Of a stretch of 64,000 bases of DNA, positions 16,619 through 25,704 are shown piece after piece. Both the position numbers and the translations under genes were made by a program. The stretch covers positions 1-64,000 of the forward strand of contig VXRL01000057.1 of assembly GCA_009838515.1 (NCBI GenBank). The letters are read 5' to 3'. A model generated the notes under the pieces. The model saw nothing but the letters and a program-made list of their open reading frames with translations. It was not told where the DNA came from and ran no database searches. Position 1 is the first letter of the stretch, and each line of letters starts with the position of its first letter. Source of the DNA: Terriglobia bacterium. GTDB taxonomy: Bacteria > Acidobacteriota > Terriglobia > Bryobacterales > UBA6623.

Positions 16619-17749
16619 TCAAGAACTGGAGCTGCGGTCGCCCCCGGGCAGGGACTCGCGGAAAAAGCGCAACCAGTTTCCGCTAAAGACTTGGTTCACT
16701 TGCGAATCGCTATATCCTTGTTGAATCATCACTTCTGCGATCTGGTGGAGGTCAGCGATAGTGTCGAGGTCGACAGGGCTTTGCTCGGTTCCGAATCCGC
16801 CGTCAAGATCGCTGCCGATCGCAACGTGGTCGACATCGCCGGCGATTGAGCAAATGTGGTCGATGTGCGCGACCACTGATTCGAAGGATGCGCGCTGGCG
16901 CTGGCTGTCTCCCCTGACATAGCCGGGCACGAGCATCCATTCGTCCATCACCACGCCGATCACTCCGCCCCGATCCACGACAGCGGCTATCTGCTGGTCG
17001 CTGATCTGTCGATCATGCTCAACCAAGGCGCGGCAGTTCCCGTGGCTAATGAACACGGCCCCTCCAAAGAGATCGAGCGCCTCAGCAAACGCCAAGTCCG
17101 CAGTGTGCACCAGATCCAAGATGAGTCCCAGCTCGCCAAACGCACCCAGCAGTTCCCTGCCCTTGGCCGTGAGCGGGCCATCCCCGCCTGTACCCATCGC
17201 ATACGCGCTTGGCCCGTAGTGAGCCAAGCAGGCTGTGCGGAGACCTTGCTGATACCACCAACGAGCTTGCGACGGCTCGACGATTGGGTCGCACCCTTCC
17301 ATGCTCAGAATTAGTCCCAGCGGTGCGTCGCTCTCGGCCCAAAGACGGTCAAGGTCTTCAGCGGAGTGGATCATGCGAACGTGCCCTTGTTGCTCCAAGA
17401 GGCGGTAGTAGGCCAACTGTCCCTGGGCCGCCGCACAGGCGATCGTCTGGTTGGCGAAGTCGAGGTCCTCACGCAGGATGACCGGTCCGTGGCTGCGGTC
17501 GCCGGTTTGCCCAAGGTCCTCAACTGGTTCGGGCAAATTGTCCGGCAAGGAGCGGCACAGCAGCGTTCCGAGGCACACGCGCACATTCGCGCGACGCATC
17601 TCCGGTAGGCTGACGGTGCAATTCCCACGGAAGCTCCCGCTCATTCCGGACTCGACTTCCCGCATCCGGTCCAACTCCAAGAGCTGGTCGCGGTCGTAGG
17701 AAAGAGCGTTCCAAGCTATGTCCAAGTGGGCATCGATAATCGGTCGCAT
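16619..17749 (-). CDS. Membrane dipeptidase family (peptidase M19)
   Basis: About 376 residues from the ATG at 17749. The M19 zinc ligands are present: IIDAHLD near the N-terminus (His and Asp), SMEGCDPI (bridging Glu), LDLVHTAD (His), FISHGNCRALV (His) and VAIGSDLDGG (Asp). The family hydrolyses dipeptides, including those with a D-residue at the C-terminal position. There is no signal peptide, so it is probably cytoplasmic. It begins 8 bp after the stop of the sulfatase gene at 17758 and should be co-transcribed with it, an unexplained pairing. Compare the second M19 protein at 45815, which lacks part of this site. Confidence 0.9.
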   Translation of the reverse strand: MRPIIDAHLDIAWNALSYDRDQLLELDRMREVESGMSGSFRGNCTVSLPEMRRANVRVCLGTLLCRSLPDNLPEPVEDLGQTGDRSHGPVILREDLDFANQTIACAAAQGQLAYYRLLEQQGHVRMIHSAEDLDRLWAESDAPLGLILSMEGCDPIVEPSQARWWYQQGLRTACLAHYGPSAYAMGTGGDGPLTAKGRELLGAFGELGLILDLVHTADLAFAEALDLFGGAVFISHGNCRALVEHDRQISDQQIAAVVDRGGVIGVVMDEWMLVPGYVRGDSQRQRASFESVVAHIDHICSIAGDVDHVAIGSDLDGGFGTEQSPVDLDTIADLHQIAEVMIQQGYSDSQVNQVFSGNWLRFFRESLPGGDRSSSS

Positions 17750-17757
17750 GGTCGGGG

Positions 17758-19143
17758 TCACATCACCTTGGGAATGGAATTCCACCAGGCGGTCAGAGCA
17801 CTCTTGAGCCTCGCTACTACCTCTGCATTCCGTTCAGCTACGTTATCGGTCTCGTCGAATCCTGCACTGAAGTCGTAGAGTTCCAGCCGCCTGCCATCGG
17901 GTTCCATCAGCAGCTTCCAGTTTCCGTCACGCACGGCCAAAGCCGGGCTGCGGTCCGATTCCAATCCGGGACGCAGGTAGCTCGGCTCACGCCCGTACTC
18001 CCAGAAGATCGGCTGGTCCCGCAGAGGCTCTTCGCCCCGAAATGCCCGACTCATGTCAATCCCGTCGAACTTCGCGTCCGGCAGGGGGATCCCGGCCAAG
18101 CGACAGAATGTCGGGAACAGGTCCACCGCAGTGACTACAGTCTTTGAGTTCGTCGCGGCGGCGGGCGCCTGGCCCGACCAACGGACGATCAGCGGCTCGC
18201 GAATGCCACCTTCGTAAAGGCTCCACTTGCGTCCGCGCAGCCCGTTCGTCTTGCCCGGCGGATCGTATCCCTCGTCGTAGTACCGCTTCCAGGCAGTGGG
18301 GCCATTGTCACTGGCCAGCACCAAGATGGTGTCGTCATCCAAGTCAAGAGCGTCAATCTCACCGAAGAGCCTCCCTAGTTGGCGGTCCATCTCGTCCATC
18401 ACCGCAAAGTACTGCTGCCTGTACGGATTCGAGGCAAACTGCGCGAACTTGGCGAGGAGTTCCGGCTTAGGAAAGAAGCGGTCGTGGACATCGTTGAGCC
18501 AGACATGGAGATAAAACGAACGGTCTTTGTTCCTGCGGATGAAGTCGATCGCACGGTCCACGTAAATCTCGGTCATCTCGTGCTTGGGCACATCGCGGAT
18601 AGTGCCTTGGCCGAGCTGCTTGCTCTGCTCCGACAAGCCACCGGGAGGTAGGATGCGATCCCCGAGCCCCTCGAACGACACAAGTGACTCATCGAAGCCG
18701 TAGGCCTGCGGTAACGGCGCGTCGTCGACATCGCGCCCACCACCCATGTGCCACTTCCCGAAGTGTGCGGTAGCGTAGCCCGCATCTTGAAACGTTCGGG
18801 CGATTACGGGAACGGTCGGATCCAAGAAGTCCCGCATGCCACGCTCCCGGTTGCGCTCGCGGGAGTTGAGATACGAGTGAATCAGGTGCCGCGCGGGGTA
18901 TTGGCCCGTGCTGATTCCGACCCTTGATGGCGAGCAGATCGGCGAGGCAACGTAGAACTGCTCGAATCTGATGCCCTCCGCAGCTAATCGATCAATATTG
19001 GGGGTCGCGACGTCAGTGTTGCCGTAGCAACTCAGGTCGCCGTACCCCATATCGTCAATGAAGACGAAGACGAAGTTGGGCCGGTCCGCAGCGAAAGCGG
19101 CAAGGCCGCTGCCAACCAGGGCGAGAAGAATCCGATACAACAT
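17758..19143 (-). CDS. Secreted arylsulfatase-type sulfatase
   Basis: A 461-residue enzyme with a signal peptide (MLYRILLALVGSGLAAFA). The core starts RPNFVFVFIDDMGYGDLSCYG, with the metal-binding DD, and has the formylglycine motif C-S-P-S-R at Cys70. FGKWHMGGGRD carries the Lys-x-His pair and VLASDNGPTAWK the Asp-Asn pair that complete the Ca/sulfate site. All key residues look intact. This organisation is common in bacterial exo-sulfatases for carrageenan, fucoidan or glycosaminoglycan fragments; I cannot choose among them. It is the first gene of a two-gene operon with an M19 dipeptidase. Confidence 0.92.
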   Translation of the reverse strand: MLYRILLALVGSGLAAFAADRPNFVFVFIDDMGYGDLSCYGNTDVATPNIDRLAAEGIRFEQFYVASPICSPSRVGISTGQYPARHLIHSYLNSRERNRERGMRDFLDPTVPVIARTFQDAGYATAHFGKWHMGGGRDVDDAPLPQAYGFDESLVSFEGLGDRILPPGGLSEQSKQLGQGTIRDVPKHEMTEIYVDRAIDFIRRNKDRSFYLHVWLNDVHDRFFPKPELLAKFAQFASNPYRQQYFAVMDEMDRQLGRLFGEIDALDLDDDTILVLASDNGPTAWKRYYDEGYDPPGKTNGLRGRKWSLYEGGIREPLIVRWSGQAPAAATNSKTVVTAVDLFPTFCRLAGIPLPDAKFDGIDMSRAFRGEEPLRDQPIFWEYGREPSYLRPGLESDRSPALAVRDGNWKLLMEPDGRRLELYDFSAGFDETDNVAERNAEVVARLKSALTAWWNSIPKVM

Positions 19144-19316
19144 GCGAGTCGACCCGGCTGCGGATAGGGGCGGCGCAGCGATCTCCGCATGATACCCCGC
19201 CCGACACTCTGGGTCGCACGCGGCTCGCCCCCCGTTTGCTCAAACGCGGTGCCTACACTAGAAACCCAACGCGCGGCACGGAAACTACAAATCAGTGCCC
19301 GCCATCTCAGGCCGCC

Positions 19317-20579
19317 ATGAACCGCAGACACTTGCTGACCTCCGCAGCTGCCACAGCTGCCTCCTACAAGAAGATCCTTGGGGCGAACGATCGCATCCAG
19401 CTTGGGATCATCGGCACCGGCAACCGTGGCGGCCAAGTCTGGAGAGAAGCTCTTGAGCAGCCCGATGCGGATCCGGTTGCCGCGTGCGACGTCTACGAAC
19501 CCCATCTGGAGAGTGCTCTGAGTACATCTAAGGGCCGGGCCAAGGCGTACAGAGACTTCCGTTCGCTCCTGGAGCACCGTCCCATCGACGCCGTTCTGAT
19601 CGCCACGCCCGATCACTGGCATGCGATTCAGACGATCATGGCGTGCCGCGCCGGGCTGGACGTGTATGTGGAGAAGCCGCTTTCATTGACGGTTGAGGAG
19701 GGTCGAAAGATGGTCGATGCGGCCCGCCAGCACGACCGCGTCGTGCAGACTGGCAGCCAGCAACGCTCCGGCCCGCACTACATCGAGGCAATCGAAATCG
19801 TTCGCTCCGGCGAGATCGGCGACGTCCATCACGTGGAAGCCGGAATGGAGAGAAATTCGATGCCGGGCTTCGGAACGCCCCAAGACGCCGAGCCGCCGGC
19901 CGACTTCAACTACGACATGTGGCTGGGGCCGGCACCGGCCCGCCGGTACAACCCTCTGCGGGGCCACTACCACTTCCGTTGGTTCTGGGACCAGTCTGGC
20001 GGCCAGATGACCAACTGGGGCGCCCACAACATCGACATCGCTCGCTGGGGCATGGGCGCCGAGTCCCCTGCCTCCGTGATGGGCTGCGGCGGGAGGTTCG
20101 CCATCCGGGACAACGGCGAGACACCCGACGTGCAAGAAGTGCTCTACGAGGTCGATCAGGGCGTTTTGACGTGGTCAGTTCGCGAACTGAACGGCACGCG
20201 CGGTTCATACCTCGTCTTCCATGGCACCAAGGCTGACCTAGACGTCGACCGGGGCGGTTACTCCTTGCGCGGCCAGAAATGGCAGCGAAAGGATCCGGCA
20301 ATGGCCAAGGACCGCGAATCCAGGCCAGAGAACGCCGCTCGGAAACTGACGGCACAGCACATCCGCAACTTCCTCGACTGCGTCAAGAGCCGCGAGCGTC
20401 CCAGTGCCGACGTGGAGATCGGCCATCGCACGGCGGTGTTCTGCCACCTGGGGAATATTGCGACCCGCCTAGGTCGGTCCTTGCGGTGGAACGGGACTGA
20501 GGAGCGGTTCGAAGGGGACGAGGAAGCGAATCGCTCTCTGTCCAAGCCGTACCGCAGTCCTTGGACGCTCGACATCTAG
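19317..20579 (+). CDS. Gfo/Idh/MocA-family oxidoreductase with Tat signal
   Basis: A 420-residue protein starting at the ATG at 19317. The N-terminus (MNRRHLLTSAAATAASYKK) has a twin-arginine signal, typical of the exported Gfo/Idh/MocA proteins of Acidobacteriota and Planctomycetes. The Rossmann fold begins LGIIGTGNRGG, and the EKPLSLTVEEGRKM motif carries the catalytic-region EKP. A C-terminal alpha/beta domain with WDQSGGQMTNWGAHNIDIA follows. These enzymes oxidise sugars or inositols or act as NAD-dependent glycosidase-like enzymes. An in-frame-deleted copy lies at 21681-22030, showing that this gene and the hydrolase gene after it were duplicated in tandem. Confidence 0.9.
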   Translation: MNRRHLLTSAAATAASYKKILGANDRIQLGIIGTGNRGGQVWREALEQPDADPVAACDVYEPHLESALSTSKGRAKAYRDFRSLLEHRPIDAVLIATPDHWHAIQTIMACRAGLDVYVEKPLSLTVEEGRKMVDAARQHDRVVQTGSQQRSGPHYIEAIEIVRSGEIGDVHHVEAGMERNSMPGFGTPQDAEPPADFNYDMWLGPAPARRYNPLRGHYHFRWFWDQSGGQMTNWGAHNIDIARWGMGAESPASVMGCGGRFAIRDNGETPDVQEVLYEVDQGVLTWSVRELNGTRGSYLVFHGTKADLDVDRGGYSLRGQKWQRKDPAMAKDRESRPENAARKLTAQHIRNFLDCVKSRERPSADVEIGHRTAVFCHLGNIATRLGRSLRWNGTEERFEGDEEANRSLSKPYRSPWTLDI

Positions 20580-20670
20580 CCGAGGCGCGACCGGCGAGCC
20601 GCTGCGGCCACCTCTGGCGAGCGGGGCGCTGCATCAGGCCGCCGAGCGCTCAACCCCGCGGACGTCGCGC

Positions 20671-21633
20671 TCAGGGCGGTGAGTTGTCGGCTGTCGTTTC
20701 CAGCCTCTCGAGCACGTGCCTGATAGCCTCCACTATCGCATCTGGCTGATCGTGCTGGATGAAGTGACCCGCACCATCTACGACCTGCCACTCGCTGTTT
20801 GTCGAGAGCCGAGACAAGTCTTCCTGCATGGCCATCCAAGACTGTGCTCGCATCTGGCCCTGGCTCAAGACCACGAGCGGCTTGCTTCCAAGATCGACAG
20901 TACTTTCAGCAACCTGCCGCAAGCTCTCGCGCAGACCGGACATTTCCCTTGTGGCGGTCCGAAGTGTCCGATTGGTCATCAATAGTTCTCTCTCCTGCTC
21001 TCGTACCGAAATCTCGCGTGACTCTGGATTACCAGCCGGCACGGGAAACAGCATCCGCACGATTCCAATCGGCCCAAGGGTCTTCATCGCAAACGAGATC
21101 GTGTCGATCTCTCGTAGGCCCAGCGTGCGATGGGCTTGGTCTGGATGTGACGAATCCACCAACACCATGCCCGTGAAGTCATTCGGAAACCGCGTGGCGT
21201 ACAACTGCATCACCAAGCCCCCAAACGAGTGTCCCGTAAGGATATAAGGGGGTTCAATGTCAGAACTTTGCAAGAGCATTCTCAACTCTTGCGCGATTGT
21301 TTCTGCAGTCCGTGACGAGTCAGTGGGTTGGCTCCAGCCGTATCCGGGTCGGTCGTACGTGCACACTCGCGTCAGTTCGGCAATTTCGGAAAACACCGAC
21401 ATCCACGTCAGCGAACTGGCGGGCAGGCCCGCCTCGAGGATCACGGTCGGGGCACCCTCTCCGGCACACAGCACATGAACCTTCCGGCCATTCAACTCGA
21501 CCAGTCGGCCTGGCGAAGGGTTGTTGCGCAGGCTGAGGTGCGACGACAACGCCTGATATCCCGTTGTCGCGATGACGCCTAAGACGACCCCTGCGCCCAC
21601 CCACAGAACGACGCGGTTCAACGACTTGTTCAC
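20671..21633 (-). CDS. Membrane-anchored alpha/beta hydrolase (copy 1)
   Basis: About 320 residues. I choose the GTG at 21633 because the same GTG and surrounding bases occur at the start of the copy at 22156-23121; the longer frame would begin with a TTG inside the neighbouring remnant. One N-terminal hydrophobic helix anchors the protein. The hydrolase core has the CTYDRPGYGWS strand, the nucleophile elbow GHSFGG, an Asp in VLVDSSHPDQ and the final His in DGAGHFIQHDQPDAI. The fold suits esterase or lipase activity on a small acyl substrate. It is convergent with the oxidoreductase gene, 91 bp away. Confidence 0.87.
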   Translation of the reverse strand: MNKSLNRVVLWVGAGVVLGVIATTGYQALSSHLSLRNNPSPGRLVELNGRKVHVLCAGEGAPTVILEAGLPASSLTWMSVFSEIAELTRVCTYDRPGYGWSQPTDSSRTAETIAQELRMLLQSSDIEPPYILTGHSFGGLVMQLYATRFPNDFTGMVLVDSSHPDQAHRTLGLREIDTISFAMKTLGPIGIVRMLFPVPAGNPESREISVREQERELLMTNRTLRTATREMSGLRESLRQVAESTVDLGSKPLVVLSQGQMRAQSWMAMQEDLSRLSTNSEWQVVDGAGHFIQHDQPDAIVEAIRHVLERLETTADNSPP

Positions 21634-21680
21634 TCGGTCAGTTAGACGCCGACTGAGCGGAGTGAGTTCCGTTCCCAAGT

Positions 21681-22030
21681 CCCGCCACGGCCCCTTGCTA
21701 CAGGAAGATCCTCGCAGCGAACGAGCGTATCTGGCTTGGGATCATTGCTACTGGCGATCGCGGCGGCCAAACCTGGGAAGACGGCCTCGAACAGCAGGAC
21801 ACGGACGCGTCCACTGCCTATACGGGACGCGAACCCCACCTCGAGACCACCTTGAGCGCGTCCAACGGCCCGGCCAAGGCGTACAGGGATTTCCACTCGC
21901 TCTTGGAGTACCGTCCTGCGGTGTTCTGCCACCTGGGCAAGATCGCCACTCGCCTCGGGCGGTCGTTGCAATGGGGCGGTGACACCGAGTGGCTCGCGGC
22001 AGACAGGGGAGCGAACGATTCGGTGCCAAG
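21681..22030 (+). pseudogene. Remnant of a duplicated Gfo/Idh/MocA oxidoreductase gene
   Basis: This stretch is a decayed copy of the gene at 19317. Read from 21681 it gives YRKILAANERIWLGIIATGD, then RGGQ and AKAYRDFHSLLEYRP, matching SYKKILGANDRIQLGIIGTG and AKAYRDFRSLLEHRP of the intact gene. It then jumps directly to AVFCHLGKIATRLGRSL, the C-terminal part. The missing block corresponds to 19584-20432 of the intact copy, 849 bp or 283 codons, an in-frame deletion. The start codon and Tat signal are also lost, with an in-frame TGA upstream. The Rossmann Gly motif is damaged (ATGD for GTGN). It is non-functional as an oxidoreductase. Confidence 0.88.
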
Positions 22031-22155
22031 GGTATTCCCTAGGTCTCGGACTCCGGGGCATTTGGCCGCGTTGGGATGGGTTGGCTTGGAACGGCGGATC
22101 TCGCAAGGAAGACTCCGCGCGCTTCCAGCGAGCGTGCTCATGGCAGACACCGGGC

Positions 22156-23121
22156 TCAAGGCAATGGACCGTCGGCCGTAGCCGCCGACTTCTCGATCAC
22201 CCTTCGGACAGCATCCACGACCGCATCTGGCCGGTCGTGCTGAATGAAGTGGCCAGCACCCTCCACCATCTGCCACTCGCTGTTTGTCGACAGCCGAGAC
22301 AAGTCCTCTTGCATGTGATGCCACCACTCGACTTGGCGCCGTCCTCCGGTCAAGACCACGAGCGGCTTGTTGCCAAAGTCCACAAAACTATTCCCAACCT
22401 CCCGCAGGCTTTGGCGCAGGGCCGACATTTCCGCCACTATGGTCCGGAGGGTTCGATTGGTCATCAATAGTTCCCTTTCCTGCTCTCGTACCAAGATGTC
22501 GCGCGAATCCGGATCACCGGCCGGCACAGGAAGCAGAATCCGGGCCAATCCAAGTGGCCCAACGACCTTGAGTACCAGCACGAGACCCTCGATCTCTTTC
22601 AGATCTGAGGTGCGATGAACCTGGTCGGGATGCGACGAATCCACCAACACCACACCTTCGAAGTCAGCCGGAAATCGAGCGGCGTACAACTGCATCAACA
22701 GGCCACCAAGGGAGTGCCCTGCGAGAACATAAGGTGGTTTTATTTCAGCGGCTTGCAAGAGCATTTTCAACTCTTGCACGATCACCTCGGCAGTCCGCGG
22801 CGAGCTGGCAGGCTCGCTCCAGCCATAACCCGGCCTGTCGTAGGTGCATACCCGCGTTAGTTCGGCAATCTCGGAGAACACCGACATCCATGCCAGCGAG
22901 CCAGCACCCGCTTCAAGGATCACCGTCGGAGACCCCTCTCCGGCACAGAGCAGATGGACCTGCCGTCCGTTCAACTCGACTAGTCTGCCTGGCGGAGGGT
23001 GGTTCCGAAGGCTGAGATGCGATAGCAGAGATTGCAGCCCCGCCGCCGTGACGACCACGACGACGAGTGCCCCCGCTACCCACGGAACGATACGCTTCAC
23101 GCGCTTCAGCCATCTGCTCAC
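22156..23121 (-). CDS. Membrane-anchored alpha/beta hydrolase (copy 2)
   Basis: A 321-residue paralogue of the hydrolase at 20671, starting with GTG. Long identical stretches include SHLSLRN, GRLVELNGR, TYDRPGYGWS and REQERELLMTNRTLRT. The N-terminal helix anchors it in the membrane. The nucleophile Ser137 lies in GHSLGG, and the catalytic His in GAGHFIQHDRPDA. Both copies keep complete catalytic residues, so both are probably active and may have split substrates. It forms the outer half of the second, damaged duplication unit. The bases upstream of the GTG match those upstream of copy 1 as far as about 23155. Confidence 0.87.
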   Translation of the reverse strand: MSRWLKRVKRIVPWVAGALVVVVVTAAGLQSLLSHLSLRNHPPPGRLVELNGRQVHLLCAGEGSPTVILEAGAGSLAWMSVFSEIAELTRVCTYDRPGYGWSEPASSPRTAEVIVQELKMLLQAAEIKPPYVLAGHSLGGLLMQLYAARFPADFEGVVLVDSSHPDQVHRTSDLKEIEGLVLVLKVVGPLGLARILLPVPAGDPDSRDILVREQERELLMTNRTLRTIVAEMSALRQSLREVGNSFVDFGNKPLVVLTGGRRQVEWWHHMQEDLSRLSTNSEWQMVEGAGHFIQHDRPDAVVDAVRRVIEKSAATADGPLP

Positions 23122-23238
23122 TGGATCAGGTAGACACTGACCGCGAGGAGTGAGTTCCCAGGCTCAGCGTTTCCTAGCGACTCGGGAACGTAGTCGCATT
23201 CGGGCAAAACTGCCCCGAGAGGCATCCGTCCTAGCGAC

Positions 23239-23262
23239 GACCGCGCCGCGCGGGGCGCGGTC
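23239..23262 (-). terminator. GC-rich hairpin downstream of the PQQ-propeller gene
   Basis: A perfect 9-bp stem, GACCGCGCC pairing with GGCGCGGTC around a 6-base loop, lies 24-47 bases past the stop codon of the gene at 23286 on the minus strand. There is no run of T after it in either direction, so it may be a weak or factor-assisted terminator, or an mRNA 3'-end stabiliser. Confidence 0.45.
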
Positions 23263-23285
23263 GAATATAAGGATCACAGTCAACC

Positions 23286-24611
23286 CTAGGATGCGATCTT
23301 GTACAGCGTGGAGTACGTTCGGATGAGCAGTCCGGAATCAACGACCGCGGGTGTGGCCATACACATCTCGCCCAGTTCATTGGCCCCGAGCAGATTGAAT
23401 TCCGGGCCCGCTTGGATCACGAACGTTGTGCCGGCCTCGTCAAGGCAGAACAGCTTGCCGTTGTAAGCCCATGGCGACGCAGTGAAGTTCCTGGAATCAC
23501 GGGATACGCGCTGCTTGCCGTACACCTCTTCGCCGGTCTTCGCATCATGGCAAGTGAGGAAACCCCGGTCGAAGAGCGTGTAGTAGTAACCCCTGTAAAC
23601 CAATCCGGACGGGTGATACGGCCCGCCCTGCGGAATGCTCCAAGCGATGTACTCGTTTGACGTCACGCCTTCCGGCAAAGTGATGTCCCCTGAGGCACCA
23701 GGACGGATCGCGTAAATCGGGCGCTCCTCGCTGTTCATATAGCCCGATGTCACGTACAGGAGCCCGCCAGACGAGAACGGCGTCGGAATGGCAAGCGACG
23801 ACAACCGGCTCAACTCCCACAGCACCTTCCCGTCAAGGTCGTAGGAGCGAAGCTTTTCGCGCCCCATCGTGATGATCTCGGTCCGCTCCCCGCTCTCCCA
23901 GATGAACGGAGTGGACCATGTGGTGGGTTCCTCGCGATCAACGCGCCAGATCTCCTGCCCAGTCACCTTGTCCAAGGCGACCAAGTAAGACTGGTCTTCG
24001 CTGTCATTGGTGATGTACAACCGCCCGCCGTGCAAGGCTGGCGACGAAGCCGTGCCGTAGGCCCAGCGAGTGCGCACCGGCGGCCACGCCTTCGACCAGA
24101 GCAGCTTGCCGTCGTAGTCGACACACCATGTCCCAAGGTCTCCAACGTGCCCGTAAAGGCGCTCACCATCCGTGACGCAGGTCTCAGAGGCGTACGAGTT
24201 CTTGCGGTGGCGGCCGACTTTCGGCACGCCGCGATGCAGTTCGGCCTGCCACATTTCTTTTCCACTGCCGAGTTCGATGCAATGGGCAAGCCAGCGGTGC
24301 TCATCCCCGGGCCTCGGGCTCTCAACGGCTCCCTGATAGAAGCCCCCCTCGGGAGTCGCCGTCATGCTGGCGGCATGCGCGGAGGTGAGAAAGACCCGCT
24401 CGCCCCATGTGATCGGCGACGACCATCCGCTGCCACCAATGACGGCTTTCCACGCGACGTTCTCGGTCGCGCTCCAGGATTCTGGCAATCCCGCCTCGTT
24501 CGCTGGCACGCCGGTCGAATCCGGTCCGCGGAATTTGGACCAGTTGGCCGCCATTCCCGGCACCGCGAGCGGTGCCGACGCCACTGAAAGAAAGCCCCTT
24601 CGGCTCAGCAT
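23286..24611 (-). CDS. Exported PQQ-like beta-propeller protein
   Basis: A 441-residue protein with a Tat signal (MLSRRGFLSVASAPLAVPG). The rest is a seven- or eight-bladed PQQ-type propeller, recognised by repeated aromatic-Gly blades such as ITNDSEDQSYLVALDKVTGQEIWRVD and SYDLDGKVLWEL. The NWSKFRGPDSTGVP opening is typical of the secreted 'outer membrane protein assembly factor BamB-like' proteins of Planctomycetes and Acidobacteriota. They are not true BamB, and their function is unsettled; binding of a cofactor or of sugars is possible. It is transcribed away from the esterase at 24817. Confidence 0.85.
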   Translation of the reverse strand: MLSRRGFLSVASAPLAVPGMAANWSKFRGPDSTGVPANEAGLPESWSATENVAWKAVIGGSGWSSPITWGERVFLTSAHAASMTATPEGGFYQGAVESPRPGDEHRWLAHCIELGSGKEMWQAELHRGVPKVGRHRKNSYASETCVTDGERLYGHVGDLGTWCVDYDGKLLWSKAWPPVRTRWAYGTASSPALHGGRLYITNDSEDQSYLVALDKVTGQEIWRVDREEPTTWSTPFIWESGERTEIITMGREKLRSYDLDGKVLWELSRLSSLAIPTPFSSGGLLYVTSGYMNSEERPIYAIRPGASGDITLPEGVTSNEYIAWSIPQGGPYHPSGLVYRGYYYTLFDRGFLTCHDAKTGEEVYGKQRVSRDSRNFTASPWAYNGKLFCLDEAGTTFVIQAGPEFNLLGANELGEMCMATPAVVDSGLLIRTYSTLYKIAS

Positions 24612-24816
24612 CTCCTTACCCTCCTCGCCTCGGCACGGATGATCGTCCGCGCAGCATTACCTCACGGTATCGCCCACTACTGTAGCGTGAAGCGACCAAG
24701 CACTCCCGCCCAGCCAGTCGCACACCCGCCACGTTCGGGCAAGTTGCCGCGTCGGGCAGATCGAAGGGTCGCTACGATAATGCATGCATCGCGGGATGCG
24801 AAAGGAAGAGTTCACC

Positions 24817-25704
24817 ATGTTCTGCAGGACTGCTGTCTCGGTTCTATTTCTTTCCTTCTCCGTCGGCTTGTCGCAAGCCGCCGAGCCGGAAATCTGGGAG
24901 CTGTGGCCTGGCACGCCGCCGGGCGATTCTGGCGACATCGGGACGGAGCATGACACAACCACGCCGGACGGCCGCATGGTGGCTGGCCGCCGGGTCACCC
25001 GCCTGACCAATGTTTCCAAGCCTCTGCTTTCGATCTATCGTCCGTCACCCGAACTCGATACAGGCACGGCCGTCATCATTGCCCCGGGCGGCGGGCACAG
25101 GATCCTCGCCTACGATCTCGAAGGGACGGAGGTCGCCGATTGGCTGAACTCGATTGGCGTCACGGGCGTGCTGCTCAAGTATCGAGTCCCCTTCCGGGAT
25201 CCGGACAAGCGCTGGCTCGCGGCGGCGCAGGACGGCCAGCGAGCGGTCAGCGTGGTGCGTGCCCGGGCCGGTGAGATCGGCGTAGACCCCAACAAGATCG
25301 GGATCCTCGGGTTCTCGGCCGGTGGGACTCCGGTGCGATATTCGGCACTCCTAAGCGAGCGGCTCTACGAGGCGGTCGACGAGTACGACAACGCACCGTT
25401 CCGCCCGGACTTTGCAGCGCCGATCTACTCGGGCGGGGTGCCGGAAGGCGCGACGGTTACGAAGGATAGTCCACCGTTCTTCATGGTCATCGCACACGAT
25501 GACCAAGAGCGCTCGATAGCCGTGGCCGAGCTATACATCGCCCTCAAGAAGGCCGGAGTCTCTACTGAGCTGCACATCTACGAGAGCGGCGGGCACGGAT
25601 ACGGCTTGCGGCCGACCAAGCTACCGGTAACTCGTTGGCCGGAACGCATGGAGGAGTGGATGCGAGGACTCCAATTCCTGATGCCACGGTCTCCTGAGCG
25701 GTAG
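24817..25704 (+). CDS. Secreted alpha/beta hydrolase, acetylxylan-esterase-like
   Basis: About 295 residues starting at the ATG at 24817, which has an AAGGAAGAG ribosome site and opens a signal peptide (MFCRTAVSVLFLSFSVGLSQA). The core has IIAPGGGHRILAYDLEG as oxyanion strand, GFSAGG with the nucleophile Ser, an Asp in VIAHDDQ and a His in SGGHGYGLR. This is the pattern of the bifunctional acetylxylan/feruloyl esterase (BD-FAE) and 'endo-1,4-beta-xylanase B'-annotated hydrolases. It probably removes acetyl or other acyl groups from polysaccharides, which would expose sulfated or unsulfated sugars to other enzymes in this region. Confidence 0.87.
   Translation: MFCRTAVSVLFLSFSVGLSQAAEPEIWELWPGTPPGDSGDIGTEHDTTTPDGRMVAGRRVTRLTNVSKPLLSIYRPSPELDTGTAVIIAPGGGHRILAYDLEGTEVADWLNSIGVTGVLLKYRVPFRDPDKRWLAAAQDGQRAVSVVRARAGEIGVDPNKIGILGFSAGGTPVRYSALLSERLYEAVDEYDNAPFRPDFAAPIYSGGVPEGATVTKDSPPFFMVIAHDDQERSIAVAELYIALKKAGVSTELHIYESGGHGYGLRPTKLPVTRWPERMEEWMRGLQFLMPRSPER

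Noticed and set aside
23286-24611. True BamB outer-membrane assembly factor
   Set aside because: The protein has a Tat signal in place of a lipoprotein signal and a different propeller opening, and no der/engA-type neighbour; only the propeller fold is shared.
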